Position numbers and translations under genes: made by a program. DNA of 37,941 nucleotides. Source: Oscillospiraceae bacterium. GTDB lineage: Bacteria > Bacillota > Clostridia > Oscillospirales > Oscillospiraceae. Of the stretch, positions 13,136 to 26,632 are shown piece after piece. Below the pieces are notes generated by a model. That model saw nothing but the letters and a program-made list of their open reading frames with translations. It was not told the DNA's origin and did no database searches. The first letter of the stretch is position 1; the number at the start of each line of letters is the position of its first letter. Location of the stretch: positions 1 to 37,941 of the forward strand of contig JAFSZX010000009.1 in NCBI GenBank assembly GCA_017458825.1. Reading direction: 5' to 3'.

Positions 13136-15089
13136 AGTTGTTTCGGAATATCAGCCTGCCGGCGATCAGCCGCAGGCGATCGAAAAGCTGGCGCAGGGCG
13201 TGGAAAACGGTCTGCGCCAACAGGTGCTGCTGGGTGTGACCGGCTCCGGCAAGACGTATACCATGGCAAAGGTGATCGAGCGGCTTCAGCGTCCGGCGCT
13301 GGTGCTGGCGCATAACAAGACGCTGGCGGCACAGCTTTGCGAGGAGTTTCGGGAATTTTTCCCCCACAACGCCGTAGAGTATTTTGTCTCCTATTACGAT
13401 TATTATCAGCCGGAGGCGTATATCGCCCACACGGACACCTATATCGAAAAGGACGCCTCCACCAACGAGGAGATCGACCGTCTGCGTTTGAGCGCCACCT
13501 GCTCCCTGCTGGAGCGGCGGGACGTGATCGTGGTGTCGTCGGTGAGCTGTATCTACGGTTTGGGCGAGCCGGATGACTTTGCCAAAATGATGATCTCTCT
13601 GCGTACCGGACAGACCATGGAGCGGGACGAGCTGTTGCACCGGCTGGTGGAGGACCGGTATGAGCGAAACGACGCGGCGTTCGGGCGCAACGCGTTCCGC
13701 GTGCGGGGCGATACGGTGGAGCTGTATCCGGCATACTATAAAGATCGCGCCGTTCGGGTGGAGTTTTTCGGTGACGAGATCGAGCGGATCACCGAGTTCC
13801 ATCCGCTGACCGGCGCCGCCTTGAAAACGCTGAACCATGTGGCGATCTATCCCGCCAGCCATTACGTGACGCCCCGTGATAAGATGGACGCGGCGATCCG
13901 TGAGATCCGTCGGGAGCTGGACGAGCAGCTTCAGTATTTCCGGCGCCACGATAAGCTCATCGAGGCACAGCGCCTGCGCCAGCGAACGGAATACGATATG
14001 GAGATGATGCAGGAGCTGGGCTACTGCTCCGGCATTGAAAACTATTCCCGGGTCATCGGTCAGCGTCCGGCAGGTTCACCGCCTATGACGCTGCTGGATT
14101 TCTTTCCGGATGATTTCGTGCTGTTTGTGGACGAGAGCCACGTAACACTGCCCCAGGTGCGCGCCATGTATAACGGTGACCACGCCAGAAAGCAGAGCCT
14201 TGTGGACTACGGGTTCCGCCTGCCCTGCGCCTTTGATAACCGTCCTTTGAAATTTGAGGAATTTGAGGAGCGGTACTCCCAGGCGATCTTTGTCTCCGCC
14301 ACACCGGGAGAATATGAGCGCTCGCAAGCCGACCAGATCGTGGAGCAGGTGATCCGCCCCACCGGTCTGCTGGATCCCCGGGTGGAAGTCCGTGGCGTCA
14401 CCGGGCAGATCGACGACCTGACCGGCGAGATCCGCCTGCGCGCCGGCCGCGGCGAACGGGTGCTGGTGACAACGCTTACCAAACGCATGGCGGAGGATCT
14501 GACGGAACATTTCCGCGCCGACGGGATTCGGGTGCGCTATATGCACTCCGACGTGGCGGCGCTGGAGCGTATGGAGATCATCCGCGATCTGCGTCTGGGT
14601 GAATTTGACGTGCTGGTGGGAATCAATCTCCTGCGGGAAGGTCTGGACTTGCCGGAGGTCTCTCTGGTGGCGATTCTGGACGCGGACAAGGAGGGCTTTT
14701 TGCGCTCGGAAACCAGCCTGATCCAGACCATCGGACGCGCCGCGCGCAACGCGGAAGGTCTGGTGATCCTCTATGCCGACGAGATCACGCCCTCCATGCG
14801 CGCCGCCATAGACGAAACGGAGCGCCGCCGCCGGAAGCAGGACGCTTTCAACAAAGCCCACGGGATCGTGCCGCGCACCATCCGCAAGAGCGTGCGCGAG
14901 ATGGTGGAGATCAGCCATACCGCCGAGGAGGCAAAGGAGCTGACAGAAAAGAAGCTGTCCCGCGCGGAGCGGCAAAGCGCCATCGCGCGGCTGGAAAAAG
15001 AGATGCAGCGCGCCAGCCGTATGCTGGAATTTGAGTATGCCGCCGTACTGCGCGATCAGATCATTCAGCTTCGGAACGAGGATTCGTAA
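13122..15089 (+). CDS. uvrB: excinuclease ABC subunit B
   Basis: UvrB is the damage-verifying helicase-like subunit of nucleotide excision repair. The 655-residue protein has Walker A GVTGSGKT (38-45), the beta-hairpin region [10 protein letters not shown] that inserts between DNA strands, the DESHV Walker B motif, helicase motifs IFVSATPG and QTIGRAARN, and a C-terminal UVR domain that contacts UvrC. The ATG at 13122 lies within the end of radC and has AAAGGAG six nt upstream; a longer in-frame reading back to 12987 would run through radC. uvrA follows 38 bp downstream. Confidence 0.97.
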   Translation: MPDFKVVSEYQPAGDQPQAIEKLAQGVENGLRQQVLLGVTGSGKTYTMAKVIERLQRPALVLAHNKTLAAQLCEEFREFFPHNAVEYFVSYYDYYQPEAYIAHTDTYIEKDASTNEEIDRLRLSATCSLLERRDVIVVSSVSCIYGLGEPDDFAKMMISLRTGQTMERDELLHRLVEDRYERNDAAFGRNAFRVRGDTVELYPAYYKDRAVRVEFFGDEIERITEFHPLTGAALKTLNHVAIYPASHYVTPRDKMDAAIREIRRELDEQLQYFRRHDKLIEAQRLRQRTEYDMEMMQELGYCSGIENYSRVIGQRPAGSPPMTLLDFFPDDFVLFVDESHVTLPQVRAMYNGDHARKQSLVDYGFRLPCAFDNRPLKFEEFEERYSQAIFVSATPGEYERSQADQIVEQVIRPTGLLDPRVEVRGVTGQIDDLTGEIRLRAGRGERVLVTTLTKRMAEDLTEHFRADGIRVRYMHSDVAALERMEIIRDLRLGEFDVLVGINLLREGLDLPEVSLVAILDADKEGFLRSETSLIQTIGRAARNAEGLVILYADEITPSMRAAIDETERRRRKQDAFNKAHGIVPRTIRKSVREMVEISHTAEEAKELTEKKLSRAERQSAIARLEKEMQRASRMLEFEYAAVLRDQIIQLRNEDS

Positions 15090-15127
15090 AAACAGGGCGG
15101 CACATACCGCGAAACGAGGAAACAGCC

Positions 15128-17953
<2,826 letters not shown>

Positions 17954-17996
17954 CCGGCAAGCGCCTCGGTGCATACACTGTATCGAGGTGATCGAT

Positions 17997-18320
17997 ATGA
18001 TGATACTGCAAGACGGGATCGTTGCGCTGTTGGCGGCGTTCGGCGCCGTGACACTGGTTTGGCTGGTTGTGAGCCTTTTCCTGCGGGAACGGCGGGATCT
18101 GCCGGCGGTGCTGATGGTACCCCTCCGCGGTCAGGCGGAGCAGATGGAGGATACCGTCCGCTCGCTGGAGGCACAGCGCAGCCGCGGCGGCTGGGCGCCG
18201 ATCCTGCTGGTGGATGAGGGCATGGATCCGGAGGCGCGCCGTCGGGCGGAATTGCTGGCGGACCGTTACAGCGGCATCTTGCTTTCAGACGCGTCGGAGG
18301 CGGCAAATTATTGGGGGTGA
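17997..18320 (+). CDS. membrane-anchored protein of unknown function between uvrA and recD2
   Basis: I do not recognise this 107-residue protein. It has one N-terminal transmembrane helix (about residues 6-30), then a soluble part of about 75 residues predicted to alternate strand and helix: PAVLMVPLRG, EQMEDTVRSLEAQ, APILLVDEGMDPEARRRAELLADRY. The strand followed by VDEGMD loosely recalls the first half of a Rossmann-like or GT-A fold, but the domain is far too short to be an enzyme. The ATG at 17997 has GAGGTG six nt upstream; the GTG at 17988 lies inside that site. It is 43 bp after uvrA and 6 bp before recD2, so it is probably co-transcribed with both. Confidence 0.75.
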   Translation: MMILQDGIVALLAAFGAVTLVWLVVSLFLRERRDLPAVLMVPLRGQAEQMEDTVRSLEAQRSRGGWAPILLVDEGMDPEARRRAELLADRYSGILLSDASEAANYWG

Positions 18321-18326
18321 GCGTAC

Positions 18327-20531
18327 ATGACCCAGCGGCAGACGGTGGAAGGCACCGTGCAAAGCGTGATCTTTCATAATGAGGAAAACGGCTACACGGT
18401 GCTCTCCATGCTGACGCACTCAGGCGAAGCGATCACGGTGGTGGGCTGTATTCCGTATGCCGCCGCCGGCGAGAGCATGACCGTGACCGGCGTATGGACG
18501 GAACACGCCGCCTACGGCCGCCAGATGCAGGCGGAGGAAGTGGAGCGGCGTCTGCCCCAAACGGAGGAGGACTTGGCGGCGTATCTGGGCTCCGGCATTC
18601 TCAAAGGGGTGGGACCCGCCACCGCCGAGCGGATCGTCGCCCAGTTCGGGACCGACGCGCTGCGGGTGATCGAAGAGGCGCCGGAGCGACTGCGCACGGT
18701 GAAAGGCATCACCGCCAAAAAAGCGTCGGAGCTGTCGGCGGCGTTTCGGGAGCTGTCCGGCTTGCGGCGTGTGACGGAACTGCTGGCGCGGTATGAACTG
18801 CCGGTACAGCTCGCCATGCGGTTATACCGGATCTACGGCGTTCGGGCGGCGGACACCGTGCGGGATAACCCCTATCTGCTGGCGGAGGCGCGTTTCGGCG
18901 TGGCGTTTGCCGCGGTGGATGAGATCGCGCTGTCGATGGGCTTTGCGGGAGACGAGTCGTGCCGGACAGAGGCGGCGCTCCTGTATGAGCTGGAACATAA
19001 CCTGAATAACGGGCACGTGTTTTTACCGCGGGACAAGCTCCTGCTTGCCACCGCCGCCCTGATCGACCTGCCCGCCGAGCAGATGGAACGGTCGCTGGAC
19101 GATCTCATCGCCGGCGGCGCGGTGGTCTGTGAACATATCGCCGGTGTGGAGGCGTGTTACCTGCGCCGTTTTTATGACGCGGAGGTGCGCGTGGCGTGCA
19201 TAACGCGCGCGTTATGTGCAATCCCCGCGCAGAAAAGCCCGCGTGCCGCGCATACTTTGGACGAGTTGGAGGCGCTTCAGGGGATCACATACGCGCCCGC
19301 CCAACGCCAGGCGGTGGAGCTGGCGGCGCAACAAGGCGTGCTGATCCTCACCGGCGGACCCGGTACCGGCAAAACCACCACGGTACGCGCCATCGTGCAG
19401 TTATTCAGCCGGATGGGACTGGACACGCTTTTGCTGGCGCCCACCGGTCGCGCCGCCATGCGGATGAGCGAGGTGACCGGTCGGGAGGCGCAGACCATTC
19501 ACCGGTGTCTGGGCATGAATTATAACGAATTGACAGGCGAGCTGACCTTCAAAAAGAACCGGCGGGAGCCGCTGGAGGCGGACGCGGTGATCGTGGACGA
19601 GGTGAGCATGGTGGATCTGGAGCTGATGGACGCGCTGTTGTGCGCCCTGCGACCCGGATGCCGCCTCGTGCTGGTGGGCGACCCCGATCAGCTCCCCTCC
19701 GTAGGACCCGGGAACGTGTTTTCCGATCTCATTCGCAGCGGCGCGGTGCCCACGGTCGCCCTGCACACCGTGTTCCGCCAGGCGGAGCAGTCCGCCATCA
19801 TTCGCAGTGCCCACGCCGTCAACCACGGCAGGGCGCCGGATCTTGACAACCGCCAGGGCGATTTCTTCTTTCTCGTCCGCCGCAGTCCCGACCGGCTGGT
19901 GCAGACGGTGGTGGAGCTGTGCCGACAGCGTTTGCCGGAAAACATGGGGATCCCCGATCGGGAAATACAGGTCATCAGCGCCACCCGTAAAGGGCCCTGC
20001 GGCACCGTTCAGCTCAACCGCGCCTTGCAGGACGCCCTCAATCCGCCGGCGGCGGACAAGCGGCAGGTGGTCTGGGGCGGCACACTGTACCGGGAGGGCG
20101 ACCGGGTCATGCAGAACCGAAACGATTACGATCTGTGCTGGGAAAAAGAGGACGGCACCGTCGGCGCCGGCGTATTCAACGGCGACGTGGGCGTGATCCG
20201 TGAGATCGACCCTGCCGGTGAGCAGATCACCGTCGACTTTGACGACAGGATCTGTCAATACACGCCGGAGCGGCTGAACCGGCTGGAGATCGCCTATGCC
20301 GTCACAGTACACAAGGCGCAGGGCAGTGAGTATCGGGCGGTGGTGCTGGTAACAACGCCGGCGGCGCCGGGGCTGATGGTACGCAGTGTGCTGTACACCG
20401 CCATCACACGCGCAAGAGAACTGCTGGTGATGGTGGGCGACGACACCGTGCCTGCCGCCATGGCCGCCGATGATCGCCGCGCCCGACGGTACAGCGGTCT
20501 GCGGCGGCGGCTGATGGACAGAAAGGAGTAA
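18327..20531 (+). CDS. recD2: ATP-dependent DNA helicase RecD2
   Basis: A 734-residue superfamily 1B 5'-3' helicase of the RecD2 (RecD-like, RecBC-independent) class. The N-terminal OB-like/RecD2_N domain leads to helix-hairpin-helix motifs (LKGVGPATAERIV, about 93-105). Walker A GGPGTGKT is at 343-350, VIVDEVSMVD is the Walker B, LVGDPDQLPSVGPG is motif III, and AYAVTVHKAQGSEY is the C-terminal UvrD-like motif. Such proteins act in recombination and in mismatch or oxidative damage tolerance. The ATG at 18327 follows a GGGGTGAG site. comF starts 4 bp after its stop codon. Confidence 0.95.
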   Translation: MTQRQTVEGTVQSVIFHNEENGYTVLSMLTHSGEAITVVGCIPYAAAGESMTVTGVWTEHAAYGRQMQAEEVERRLPQTEEDLAAYLGSGILKGVGPATAERIVAQFGTDALRVIEEAPERLRTVKGITAKKASELSAAFRELSGLRRVTELLARYELPVQLAMRLYRIYGVRAADTVRDNPYLLAEARFGVAFAAVDEIALSMGFAGDESCRTEAALLYELEHNLNNGHVFLPRDKLLLATAALIDLPAEQMERSLDDLIAGGAVVCEHIAGVEACYLRRFYDAEVRVACITRALCAIPAQKSPRAAHTLDELEALQGITYAPAQRQAVELAAQQGVLILTGGPGTGKTTTVRAIVQLFSRMGLDTLLLAPTGRAAMRMSEVTGREAQTIHRCLGMNYNELTGELTFKKNRREPLEADAVIVDEVSMVDLELMDALLCALRPGCRLVLVGDPDQLPSVGPGNVFSDLIRSGAVPTVALHTVFRQAEQSAIIRSAHAVNHGRAPDLDNRQGDFFFLVRRSPDRLVQTVVELCRQRLPENMGIPDREIQVISATRKGPCGTVQLNRALQDALNPPAADKRQVVWGGTLYREGDRVMQNRNDYDLCWEKEDGTVGAGVFNGDVGVIREIDPAGEQITVDFDDRICQYTPERLNRLEIAYAVTVHKAQGSEYRAVVLVTTPAAPGLMVRSVLYTAITRARELLVMVGDDTVPAAMAADDRRARRYSGLRRRLMDRKE

Positions 20532-20535
20532 GACC

Positions 20536-21192
20536 GTGGATTTAAAAGCCATTCGGCGCGATCTTCTGGATTTTTTCTTTCCGCGGCGCTGTCCGTTCTG
20601 CGGCAGGATCTTAGGGCGCGAGCTTTTGTGTTCGGACTGTGAAAAAGCGTTGCCCTATACCGGCGCCCAGGCGGTGCGCAAGGGCGCGTTCGGCGTATGC
20701 GCCTCGCCCCTTTGGTATGAAGGCGCCGTCCGCGACGCCCTGCTGCGCTTTAAATTCCGGCGGGATCTGGGCGTTCTGGCGTGTTTCGGGGAGATGATGG
20801 CGCGATGCGCCGCCGAAGAGCTTATGGGGGAATTCGACGCGGTGACGTGGGTGCCGGTGAGCACCAAACGCCTGCGCAAAAGAGGGTTTGACCAGAGCCG
20901 GTTGCTGGCGGCGTCTTTATGTGTGGATTGGCACGTACAGCCGATCCGGACGTTGCGAAAGATCTCCGACAATCCGGCGCAATCCGGTATCTCCGACGCC
21001 GCGGCAAGGCGCGCCAACGTGTTGGGCGTGTATGAGTGCGCCGAGGCGCAGATCGTTTCCCAACACCGCTGGCTCCTGGTAGATGATATCTGTACCACCG
21101 GCGCCACACTGCAGGAGTGCGTGCGCGTTTTGAAAGCCGCAGGCGCGCCGGAGGTGGTGTGCCTGACGCTGGCGTCGGTACGCCGGAGGTGA
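20536..21192 (+). CDS. comF: ComF family phosphoribosyltransferase-like protein
   Basis: A 218-residue ComF/GntX-type protein. An N-terminal zinc finger is seen at C19, C22, C32 and C35 (CPFC...CSDC). A type I phosphoribosyltransferase domain follows, with the PRPP loop LLVDDICTTGATL. In naturally competent bacteria ComF helps single-stranded DNA uptake and recombination; in others it is of unclear function. The start is GTG at 20536 with AAAGGAG 7 nt upstream. It directly follows recD2, as the last gene of the repair cluster. Confidence 0.9.
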   Translation: MDLKAIRRDLLDFFFPRRCPFCGRILGRELLCSDCEKALPYTGAQAVRKGAFGVCASPLWYEGAVRDALLRFKFRRDLGVLACFGEMMARCAAEELMGEFDAVTWVPVSTKRLRKRGFDQSRLLAASLCVDWHVQPIRTLRKISDNPAQSGISDAAARRANVLGVYECAEAQIVSQHRWLLVDDICTTGATLQECVRVLKAAGAPEVVCLTLASVRRR

Positions 21193-21219
21193 CGGCGGAG
21201 GCGCGCGGCGTTTCCACAC

Positions 21220-21248
21220 TTTACAGACAGCGGTTTTTTGGATATAAT
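21220..21248 (+). promoter_or_regulatory. promoter of prfB
   Basis: TTTACA (21220-21225) lies 17 bp from a perfect TATAAT (21243-21248). Transcription would start near 21255, about 32 nt before the prfB ATG. Confidence 0.85.
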
Positions 21249-21286
21249 AGGAAACAATAAGATCTTCACGGATAGGAGCATTCTAT

Positions 21287-22411
21287 ATGGCCGTTATTGC
21301 ATACGACGAATATAAGCAAAAGCTTCTGGCGCTTCAGGATACGCTGGGCGAGCTGGAAAAGGCGCTGGGAATCCCCAAGGCGCGGCAGGAGTTGGATGAA
21401 CTGCAAAAAGAGACCGAGAGCGAGGGATTCTGGAACGATCTGGAGCACAGCCAGAAGGTGGCGCAACAGGTCAAGCGGCTGGAAAACAAGATCAAAAAAT
21501 ACGACCGTCTGGTGGGCGACTGGCAGGACTGCCTGACGCTGTGCGAAATGGGGCAGGAGGAGGACGACGACTCTCTGCTGGAGGACGTGACCGGCGGCTA
21601 TGAGGCGCTGGAAAAGGAGATCGAGGAGCGGCGTCTGGCGGCGCTTTTGAGCGGCGAATACGACGCCAACAACGCCATTTTGACGTTCCACGCCGGCGCG
21701 GGCGGCACCGAGGCGCAGGACTGGGCGGAGATGCTGTACCGCATGTATACCCGTTGGGCGGAGCGCCACGGCTACACGTATCAGCTCATGGATTACGAGG
21801 CGGGCGACGAGGCGGGCATCAAATCCGCCACCATCCTCATTGAGGGTGAAAACGCCTACGGCTACCTCAAGAGCGAAAACGGCGTGCACCGGCTGGTGCG
21901 GGTGAGTCCCTTTGACGCCAATGCGCGGCGCCAGACTTCTTTCGCGGCGCTGGAGGTCATGCCGGAACTGCCCGATGACAGCGATATCGAAATCCGTCCG
22001 GAGGAGATCGAGATGCAGGCCTGCCGCTCCAGCGGCGCCGGCGGTCAGCACATCAACAAGACCAGCTCGGCGGTGCGCCTGACCCATCTGCCTACCGGTA
22101 TCGTGGTGTTCTGCCAGACAGAGCGCAGTCAGTTCCAGAATCGGGACAACGCTATGAAGATGCTCCGCGCCCGTTTGGCGGAGCTGAAACTGCAGCAGCA
22201 CGCGGAAAAGATCAGCGACCTCAAGGGCGTACAGATGAAGATCGAGTGGGGCAGTCAGATCCGCTCCTACGTGTTTATGCCCTATACGCTGGCAAAGGAT
22301 ACCCGCACCGGCTACGAGATGGGCAACATTCAAGCGGTGATGGACGGCGATATCGACGGATTCATCAACGCCTATCTGACCGCCGCCGCCAACGGCGAGC
22401 TGAAAAAGTAA
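21287..22411 (+). CDS. prfB: peptide chain release factor 2
   Basis: RF2 reads stop codons UGA and UAA and triggers peptide release. The 374-residue protein has the stop-recognition tripeptide SPF at 207-209 and the catalytic GGQ at 252-254. The full frame is open from ATG 21287 to the stop codon, so the +1 programmed frameshift present near codon 26 in many bacterial prfB genes is absent. TAGGAG lies about 9 nt upstream of the ATG. It has its own promoter and terminator and forms a single-gene unit. Confidence 0.97.
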   Translation: MAVIAYDEYKQKLLALQDTLGELEKALGIPKARQELDELQKETESEGFWNDLEHSQKVAQQVKRLENKIKKYDRLVGDWQDCLTLCEMGQEEDDDSLLEDVTGGYEALEKEIEERRLAALLSGEYDANNAILTFHAGAGGTEAQDWAEMLYRMYTRWAERHGYTYQLMDYEAGDEAGIKSATILIEGENAYGYLKSENGVHRLVRVSPFDANARRQTSFAALEVMPELPDDSDIEIRPEEIEMQACRSSGAGGQHINKTSSAVRLTHLPTGIVVFCQTERSQFQNRDNAMKMLRARLAELKLQQHAEKISDLKGVQMKIEWGSQIRSYVFMPYTLAKDTRTGYEMGNIQAVMDGDIDGFINAYLTAAANGELKK

Positions 22412-22443
22412 CGGGGCGTTCTCTCCGCTGTCAATGAACGAAA

Positions 22444-22477
22444 AAGGAGCACTGTGACCACAGTGCTCCTTCTTTTT
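22444..22477. terminator. bidirectional terminator between prfB and the V-ATPase operon
   Basis: AAGGAGCACTGT (22444-22455) pairs with ACAGTGCTCCTT (22460-22471) around GACC. TCTTTTTT runs on the plus strand, and AAAAA upstream gives a T-run on the minus strand. It ends prfB on one side and the V-ATPase transcript on the other. Confidence 0.9.
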
Positions 22478-22498
22478 TGCGCTTTCCGCCCGGCGGCG

Positions 22499-23149
22499 TC
22501 AGGTCGAATAACGGTGGGCGTCCTGCAACACCATGTCCTTCACCTTCATTAACCGGGTGGTGTTACCCCGCTCGTTTTCGTCCAGCTTCATAGAGATATA
22601 GCGGATGTTCCGCTGTGCCTCCGGGATCACCACGTATTCCAGCGCGTTGACACGCCGGCGGGTCTTCTCGATCTCCTGGGCGAGAAGCTGCATGGTTTTT
22701 TCCACCTGCGCCAGCTCCAGCATATCCTGAAAAACGGCGGAAATATCGTCCAGCGCCGCGTCCAGCTCGCCGCTGGTCTGGGCAAAGCCGTAGGGATAGA
22801 GATCCCCCTGCTGTGCCTCGGTATGGAACGCGTATTCCGGCACGTTGACCGACATGATGTTGCGAAAGTCCACATCCAGCGATACACGCGCCTTGGGACA
22901 CAGGAGCGATTGCTCCAGCATCTCCGGCCCCATCACCGCCGCCGCCAGCGACAGCGACGCGCCGGCGCGCTGTAAGCCTTCCTCCACTTTACGGCGCAGT
23001 TCCCGATTGCGGCGCACCACGTCTAAAAACTGTTTCATCATCTCGTCCCGCTTGTCTTTCAGGAGCTTGTGACCGCGCACGGCGGTTTTCAGCCTGCCCT
23101 TGAGCCGCGTCAGCTCCATGCGGGTGGGGTTGATGGTCTTCCCTGCCAT
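22499..23149 (-). CDS. ntpD: V-type ATP synthase subunit D
   Basis: The 216-residue central-stalk subunit that rotates inside the A3B3 head. It is mostly long coiled-coil helices, with the family start INPTRMELTRLKGRL and end sequence NALEYVVIPEAQRNIRYI. It is the last gene of the operon, starting 3 bp after the B gene stop codon, and no further ntp gene follows. Transcription ends at the hairpin at 22444-22477. Confidence 0.96.
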   Translation of the reverse strand: MAGKTINPTRMELTRLKGRLKTAVRGHKLLKDKRDEMMKQFLDVVRRNRELRRKVEEGLQRAGASLSLAAAVMGPEMLEQSLLCPKARVSLDVDFRNIMSVNVPEYAFHTEAQQGDLYPYGFAQTSGELDAALDDISAVFQDMLELAQVEKTMQLLAQEIEKTRRRVNALEYVVIPEAQRNIRYISMKLDENERGNTTRLMKVKDMVLQDAHRYST

Positions 23150-23152
23150 GGA

Positions 23153-24529
23153 TCAGTCCTCCTTGGGCAAGTATTGATCCAGCATCTCCGGCTTGATGCG
23201 CTTGAGCTCGCTACGGGGCAACATACGCAAAAGCTCCCAGCCCAGATCCAGCGTCTGGATAATGGTGCGGTTCTCTTCAAATCCTTGGTTTACATAACGC
23301 TTTTCAAACTCGTCGGCAAACTTGGCGTAGAGCAGGTCGGTGGGGCTGAGCGCCGCCTCGCCCAGAATGGTCATCAGTTCCTTTGCCTCCTTGCCGGACG
23401 CGTAGGCGGCAAAGAGCTGGTTCATGGTGGGCGCGTGATCGGCGCGGGTCTTCCCCTCGCCCACGCCCTTGTCTTTCAAGCGGCTCAAGCTGGGCAGAAC
23501 GTCTACCGGCGGCAGGATGCCCTTGCGGTAGAGATCGCGGCTCAAGATGATCTGACCTTCGGTGATATAACCGGTCAGGTCGGGGATGGGGTGGGTCTTG
23601 TCGTCCTCGGGCATGGTGAGAATAGGGATCATGGTGATCGAGCCCTTGCAGCCCTCTTTGCGTCCGGCACGCTCATAGAGCGTCGCCAGGTCGGTGTAGA
23701 GATACCCGGGGTAGCCACGGCGGCCGGGGACTTCCTTCTTGGCGGCGGACACTTCACGCAACGCCTCGGCGTAGTTGGTGATATCGGTGAGGATCACCAG
23801 CACCTGCATTTCCTTTTCAAATGCCAGATACTCCGCGGCGGTCAGCGCCATGCGGGGCGTGGCGATCCGCTCTACCGCCGGATCGTTGGCGAGATTGGTA
23901 AACAAAACCGTGCGGTCAATGGCGCCGGTGCGTTTGAATTCCCGAACGAAAAACTCCGATTCCTCAAAGGTGATGCCGATGGCGGCAAACACCACGGCGA
24001 ACTGGGAGCTGTCATCCAGCACACGCGCCTGACGGGCGATCTGCGCCGCCAGATTGGCATGGGGCAGACCGGAGCCGGAGAAAATGGGCAGTTTCTGTCC
24101 GCGCACCAGCGTGTTGAGTCCGTCGATGGTGGATACGCCGGTCTGAATAAACTCGTTGGGATAGTCCCGGGCGGCAGGGTTCATGGGCAGCCCGTTGATA
24201 TCCATGAACTTTTCCGCCAACAGCTCCGGGCCGCCGTCAATGGGCTGACCCATGCCGTTGAACACGCGGCCCAGCATATCGCCGGACACGCCCATTTGCA
24301 GGGGATGACCGAGAAAGCGGATCTTACTGTCACGCAGGTTGATGCCGGCGGAGCTGTCAAAAAGCTGTACCACGGCACGCTCGCCGTTTACCTCCAGCAC
24401 CTTGCAAAGCCGGACGGTACCGTCTGTCAGCCGGATCTCCGCCAACTCGTCGTACGTGACGCCCTCCACCTGCTCCACCACCATCAAGGGGCCGGAGATC
24501 TCGTGAATGGTGCGATATTCCTTGATCAT
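23153..24529 (-). CDS. ntpB: V-type ATP synthase subunit B
   Basis: The 458-residue non-catalytic nucleotide-site subunit of the A3B3 head. [12 protein letters not shown] is the N-terminal barrel. [18 protein letters not shown] replaces the P-loop, as expected for B subunits. [15 protein letters not shown] and [16 protein letters not shown] are family blocks. It overlaps the A gene stop codon by 4 bp (ATGA), favouring equal A and B synthesis. Confidence 0.97.
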   Translation of the reverse strand: MIKEYRTIHEISGPLMVVEQVEGVTYDELAEIRLTDGTVRLCKVLEVNGERAVVQLFDSSAGINLRDSKIRFLGHPLQMGVSGDMLGRVFNGMGQPIDGGPELLAEKFMDINGLPMNPAARDYPNEFIQTGVSTIDGLNTLVRGQKLPIFSGSGLPHANLAAQIARQARVLDDSSQFAVVFAAIGITFEESEFFVREFKRTGAIDRTVLFTNLANDPAVERIATPRMALTAAEYLAFEKEMQVLVILTDITNYAEALREVSAAKKEVPGRRGYPGYLYTDLATLYERAGRKEGCKGSITMIPILTMPEDDKTHPIPDLTGYITEGQIILSRDLYRKGILPPVDVLPSLSRLKDKGVGEGKTRADHAPTMNQLFAAYASGKEAKELMTILGEAALSPTDLLYAKFADEFEKRYVNQGFEENRTIIQTLDLGWELLRMLPRSELKRIKPEMLDQYLPKED

Positions 24530-26298
24530 GCCTGCTCACCCGCCTTTCTTGCCAGCGACTCGATCTCCTCCGCCATGGCGCGGGCGATCTCGTCATACGC
24601 CCGGGCGTATTGGTCGGATTCGGTGTACTTTGCCCAGCCCAGCCGCTCCCGGGAGGGAATGGCGTACAGATCCGACAGCGCCGCGCCCTTGGCGATGGCG
24701 CCGCGGCAGAGATTTTCATAGTGCAGTATCAAACCCAGCAACCGTTTTTGCCGATCGAAGCTGGAATAGGAGTCCACGTCCATAAAGGCGTTTTGCTGTA
24801 AAAAGTCCTCACGCAACATTCGGGCGATCTCCAGCGTGAGCTGGTCGGTGGCGGAAAGGGAGTCCTTGCCCACCAGCTGTACGATCTCGTTGAGCTCGTT
24901 TTCCTCCTGCAAAAGACGCATGGCGCGGCTGCGGTTGACCATGAACTCTTCGCCCAGATGCTCGTCATACCACGGGCGCATGGATTCAAGATACAGGGAG
25001 TAGGAGTTGAGCCAGTTGATGGCGGGGAAATGGCGGCGGTAGGCAAGGGACGCGTCCAGTGACCAGAACACCTTCACGATCCGCATGGTGCCCTGACTCA
25101 CCGGCTCGCTCAAGTCGCCGCCGGGAGGCGACACGGCGCCTACGGCGGTCAGAGAACCGATCCTGTCGTCACTGCCCATGCACTGCACCATACCGGCGCG
25201 TTCATAGAACTGCGCCAGACGGGACGCCAGATACGCCGGATACCCCTCCTCGCCGGGCATCTCCTCCAGTCGGCCCGACATCTCACGCAGCGCCTCCGCC
25301 CACCGGGAGGTGGAGTCGGCGATCACCGCCACGTCATAGCCCATATCACGGAAATACTCGGCAATGGTGATGCCGGTATAAACGCTGGCTTCCCGCGCCG
25401 CCACCGGCATATCCGAGGTGTTGGCGATCAGCACCGTGCGCTTCATCAGCGTTTCGCCGGTGCGGGGGTCGGTCAGCTCCGGGAATTCCCGCAGCACATC
25501 CGTCATCTCGTTGCCCCGTTCGCCGCAACCGATGTACACCACGATATCCACGTCCGACCATTTGGCAAGCTGGTGCTGGACCACCGTTTTGCCGGAGCCG
25601 AACGGTCCGGGTACCGCGGCGGTGCCGCCCTTGGCGATGGGGAACATGGTGTCGATCACACGCTGTCCGGATTGGAGCGGCGTGACCGGCGGGAATTTCT
25701 TCTGATACGGACGCCCCACGCGCACCGGCCATTTCTGCACCATGGTCAGTGAACGGATCTCGCCGCTTGGCAGTTTGATCCGGACGACCTCGTCGAGAAT
25801 GGTGTATTCGCCATCCTCCGCCAGATACTCCACCGTGCCGGTTATGCCGTTGGGCACCATGATCTTGTGGAGAACGGACGCCGTTTCCGGCACGGTGCCC
25901 AGCACGTCGCCGCCGGTGACAGCGTCGCCCACAGCGGCAACAGGCGTCCAGTGCCACTTCTTATCCCGGGGCAGAGGCGGCACCTCGATCCCGCGGGTGA
26001 TGTTGGCGCCCACGCGTTTGACGATCTCCTCCAGCGGACGCTGGATGCCGTCGTAAATATTTTCGATCAGCCCCGGACCCAGTTCCACGCTCAAGGGCGC
26101 GCCGGTGGTCTCCACCTCGGCGCCGGGGCCCAGACCGGAGGTCTCCTCATAGACCTGAATGGACGCCAGATCGCCGGTCATATTCAAGATCTCGCCGATC
26201 AGGCGGTGGGGTCCGACACGCACCACGTCCGCCATATTGGCGTCCGCCATGCCTTCCGCCACCACCAGAGGGCCGGATACTTTGATGATCTTACCCAT
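24526..26298 (-). CDS. ntpA: V-type ATP synthase catalytic subunit A
   Basis: The 590-residue catalytic subunit. It shows the beta-barrel start, the non-homologous insert typical of V/A-type A subunits (about residues 115-185), Walker A GPFGSGKT at 231-238, the [11 protein letters not shown] block and the arginine-containing [16 protein letters not shown]. Length is normal. The ATG at 26298 has GAGGA upstream and lies 19 bp after the F gene. It drives ion pumping by ATP hydrolysis or makes ATP from the ion gradient. Confidence 0.97.
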   Translation of the reverse strand: MGKIIKVSGPLVVAEGMADANMADVVRVGPHRLIGEILNMTGDLASIQVYEETSGLGPGAEVETTGAPLSVELGPGLIENIYDGIQRPLEEIVKRVGANITRGIEVPPLPRDKKWHWTPVAAVGDAVTGGDVLGTVPETASVLHKIMVPNGITGTVEYLAEDGEYTILDEVVRIKLPSGEIRSLTMVQKWPVRVGRPYQKKFPPVTPLQSGQRVIDTMFPIAKGGTAAVPGPFGSGKTVVQHQLAKWSDVDIVVYIGCGERGNEMTDVLREFPELTDPRTGETLMKRTVLIANTSDMPVAAREASVYTGITIAEYFRDMGYDVAVIADSTSRWAEALREMSGRLEEMPGEEGYPAYLASRLAQFYERAGMVQCMGSDDRIGSLTAVGAVSPPGGDLSEPVSQGTMRIVKVFWSLDASLAYRRHFPAINWLNSYSLYLESMRPWYDEHLGEEFMVNRSRAMRLLQEENELNEIVQLVGKDSLSATDQLTLEIARMLREDFLQQNAFMDVDSYSSFDRQKRLLGLILHYENLCRGAIAKGAALSDLYAIPSRERLGWAKYTESDQYARAYDEIARAMAEEIESLARKAGEQA

Positions 26299-26317
26299 TT
26301 GTCTCGTTCCTCGCTTC

Positions 26318-26632
26318 TTATGAAATATCCGCGCCCACGGCGCGTTCTACCGCCGACTGCAGTGCCGCTTCCGCCACGCCCAGCGAACCGCCCCTGCCGG
26401 GGATCAGGATGATGGCGGGAACCGCCACGTCCTTATACTTGGCGATCTCCGCCTCGCAGGCGGCACTGAAGGATTCGGTAAGATAGATGACGGCGTAGTC
26501 CTCCTGTGCCAGACGGTGCAGCGTTTGCCGCGCCTGCTCGCCGTCGGCGGCAAATCGGACGTCCAGCCCCAGCGCGCGAAAGCCCAATACGCTCTCACGC
26601 TCACCGATGACGGCAATTTTATACATGGTCAT
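26318..26632 (-). CDS. ntpG: V-type ATP synthase subunit F (central stalk)
   Basis: The 104-residue small Rossmann-like subunit (called NtpG in the E. hirae operon naming). It starts [22 protein letters not shown] and has the typical YAVIYLTES and [12 protein letters not shown] blocks. The chosen ATG at 26632 overlaps the end of the C gene and has AAAGG about 7 nt upstream; a second ATG two codons later (26626) is possible. It joins the rotating stalk with subunit D. Confidence 0.92.
   Translation of the reverse strand: MTMYKIAVIGERESVLGFRALGLDVRFAADGEQARQTLHRLAQEDYAVIYLTESFSAACEAEIAKYKDVAVPAIILIPGRGGSLGVAEAALQSAVERAVGADIS

Noticed and set aside
23069..24721. 550-residue open frame on the plus strand
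   Set aside because: It is antisense to ntpB and ntpD, both firmly identified by motifs and operon order.
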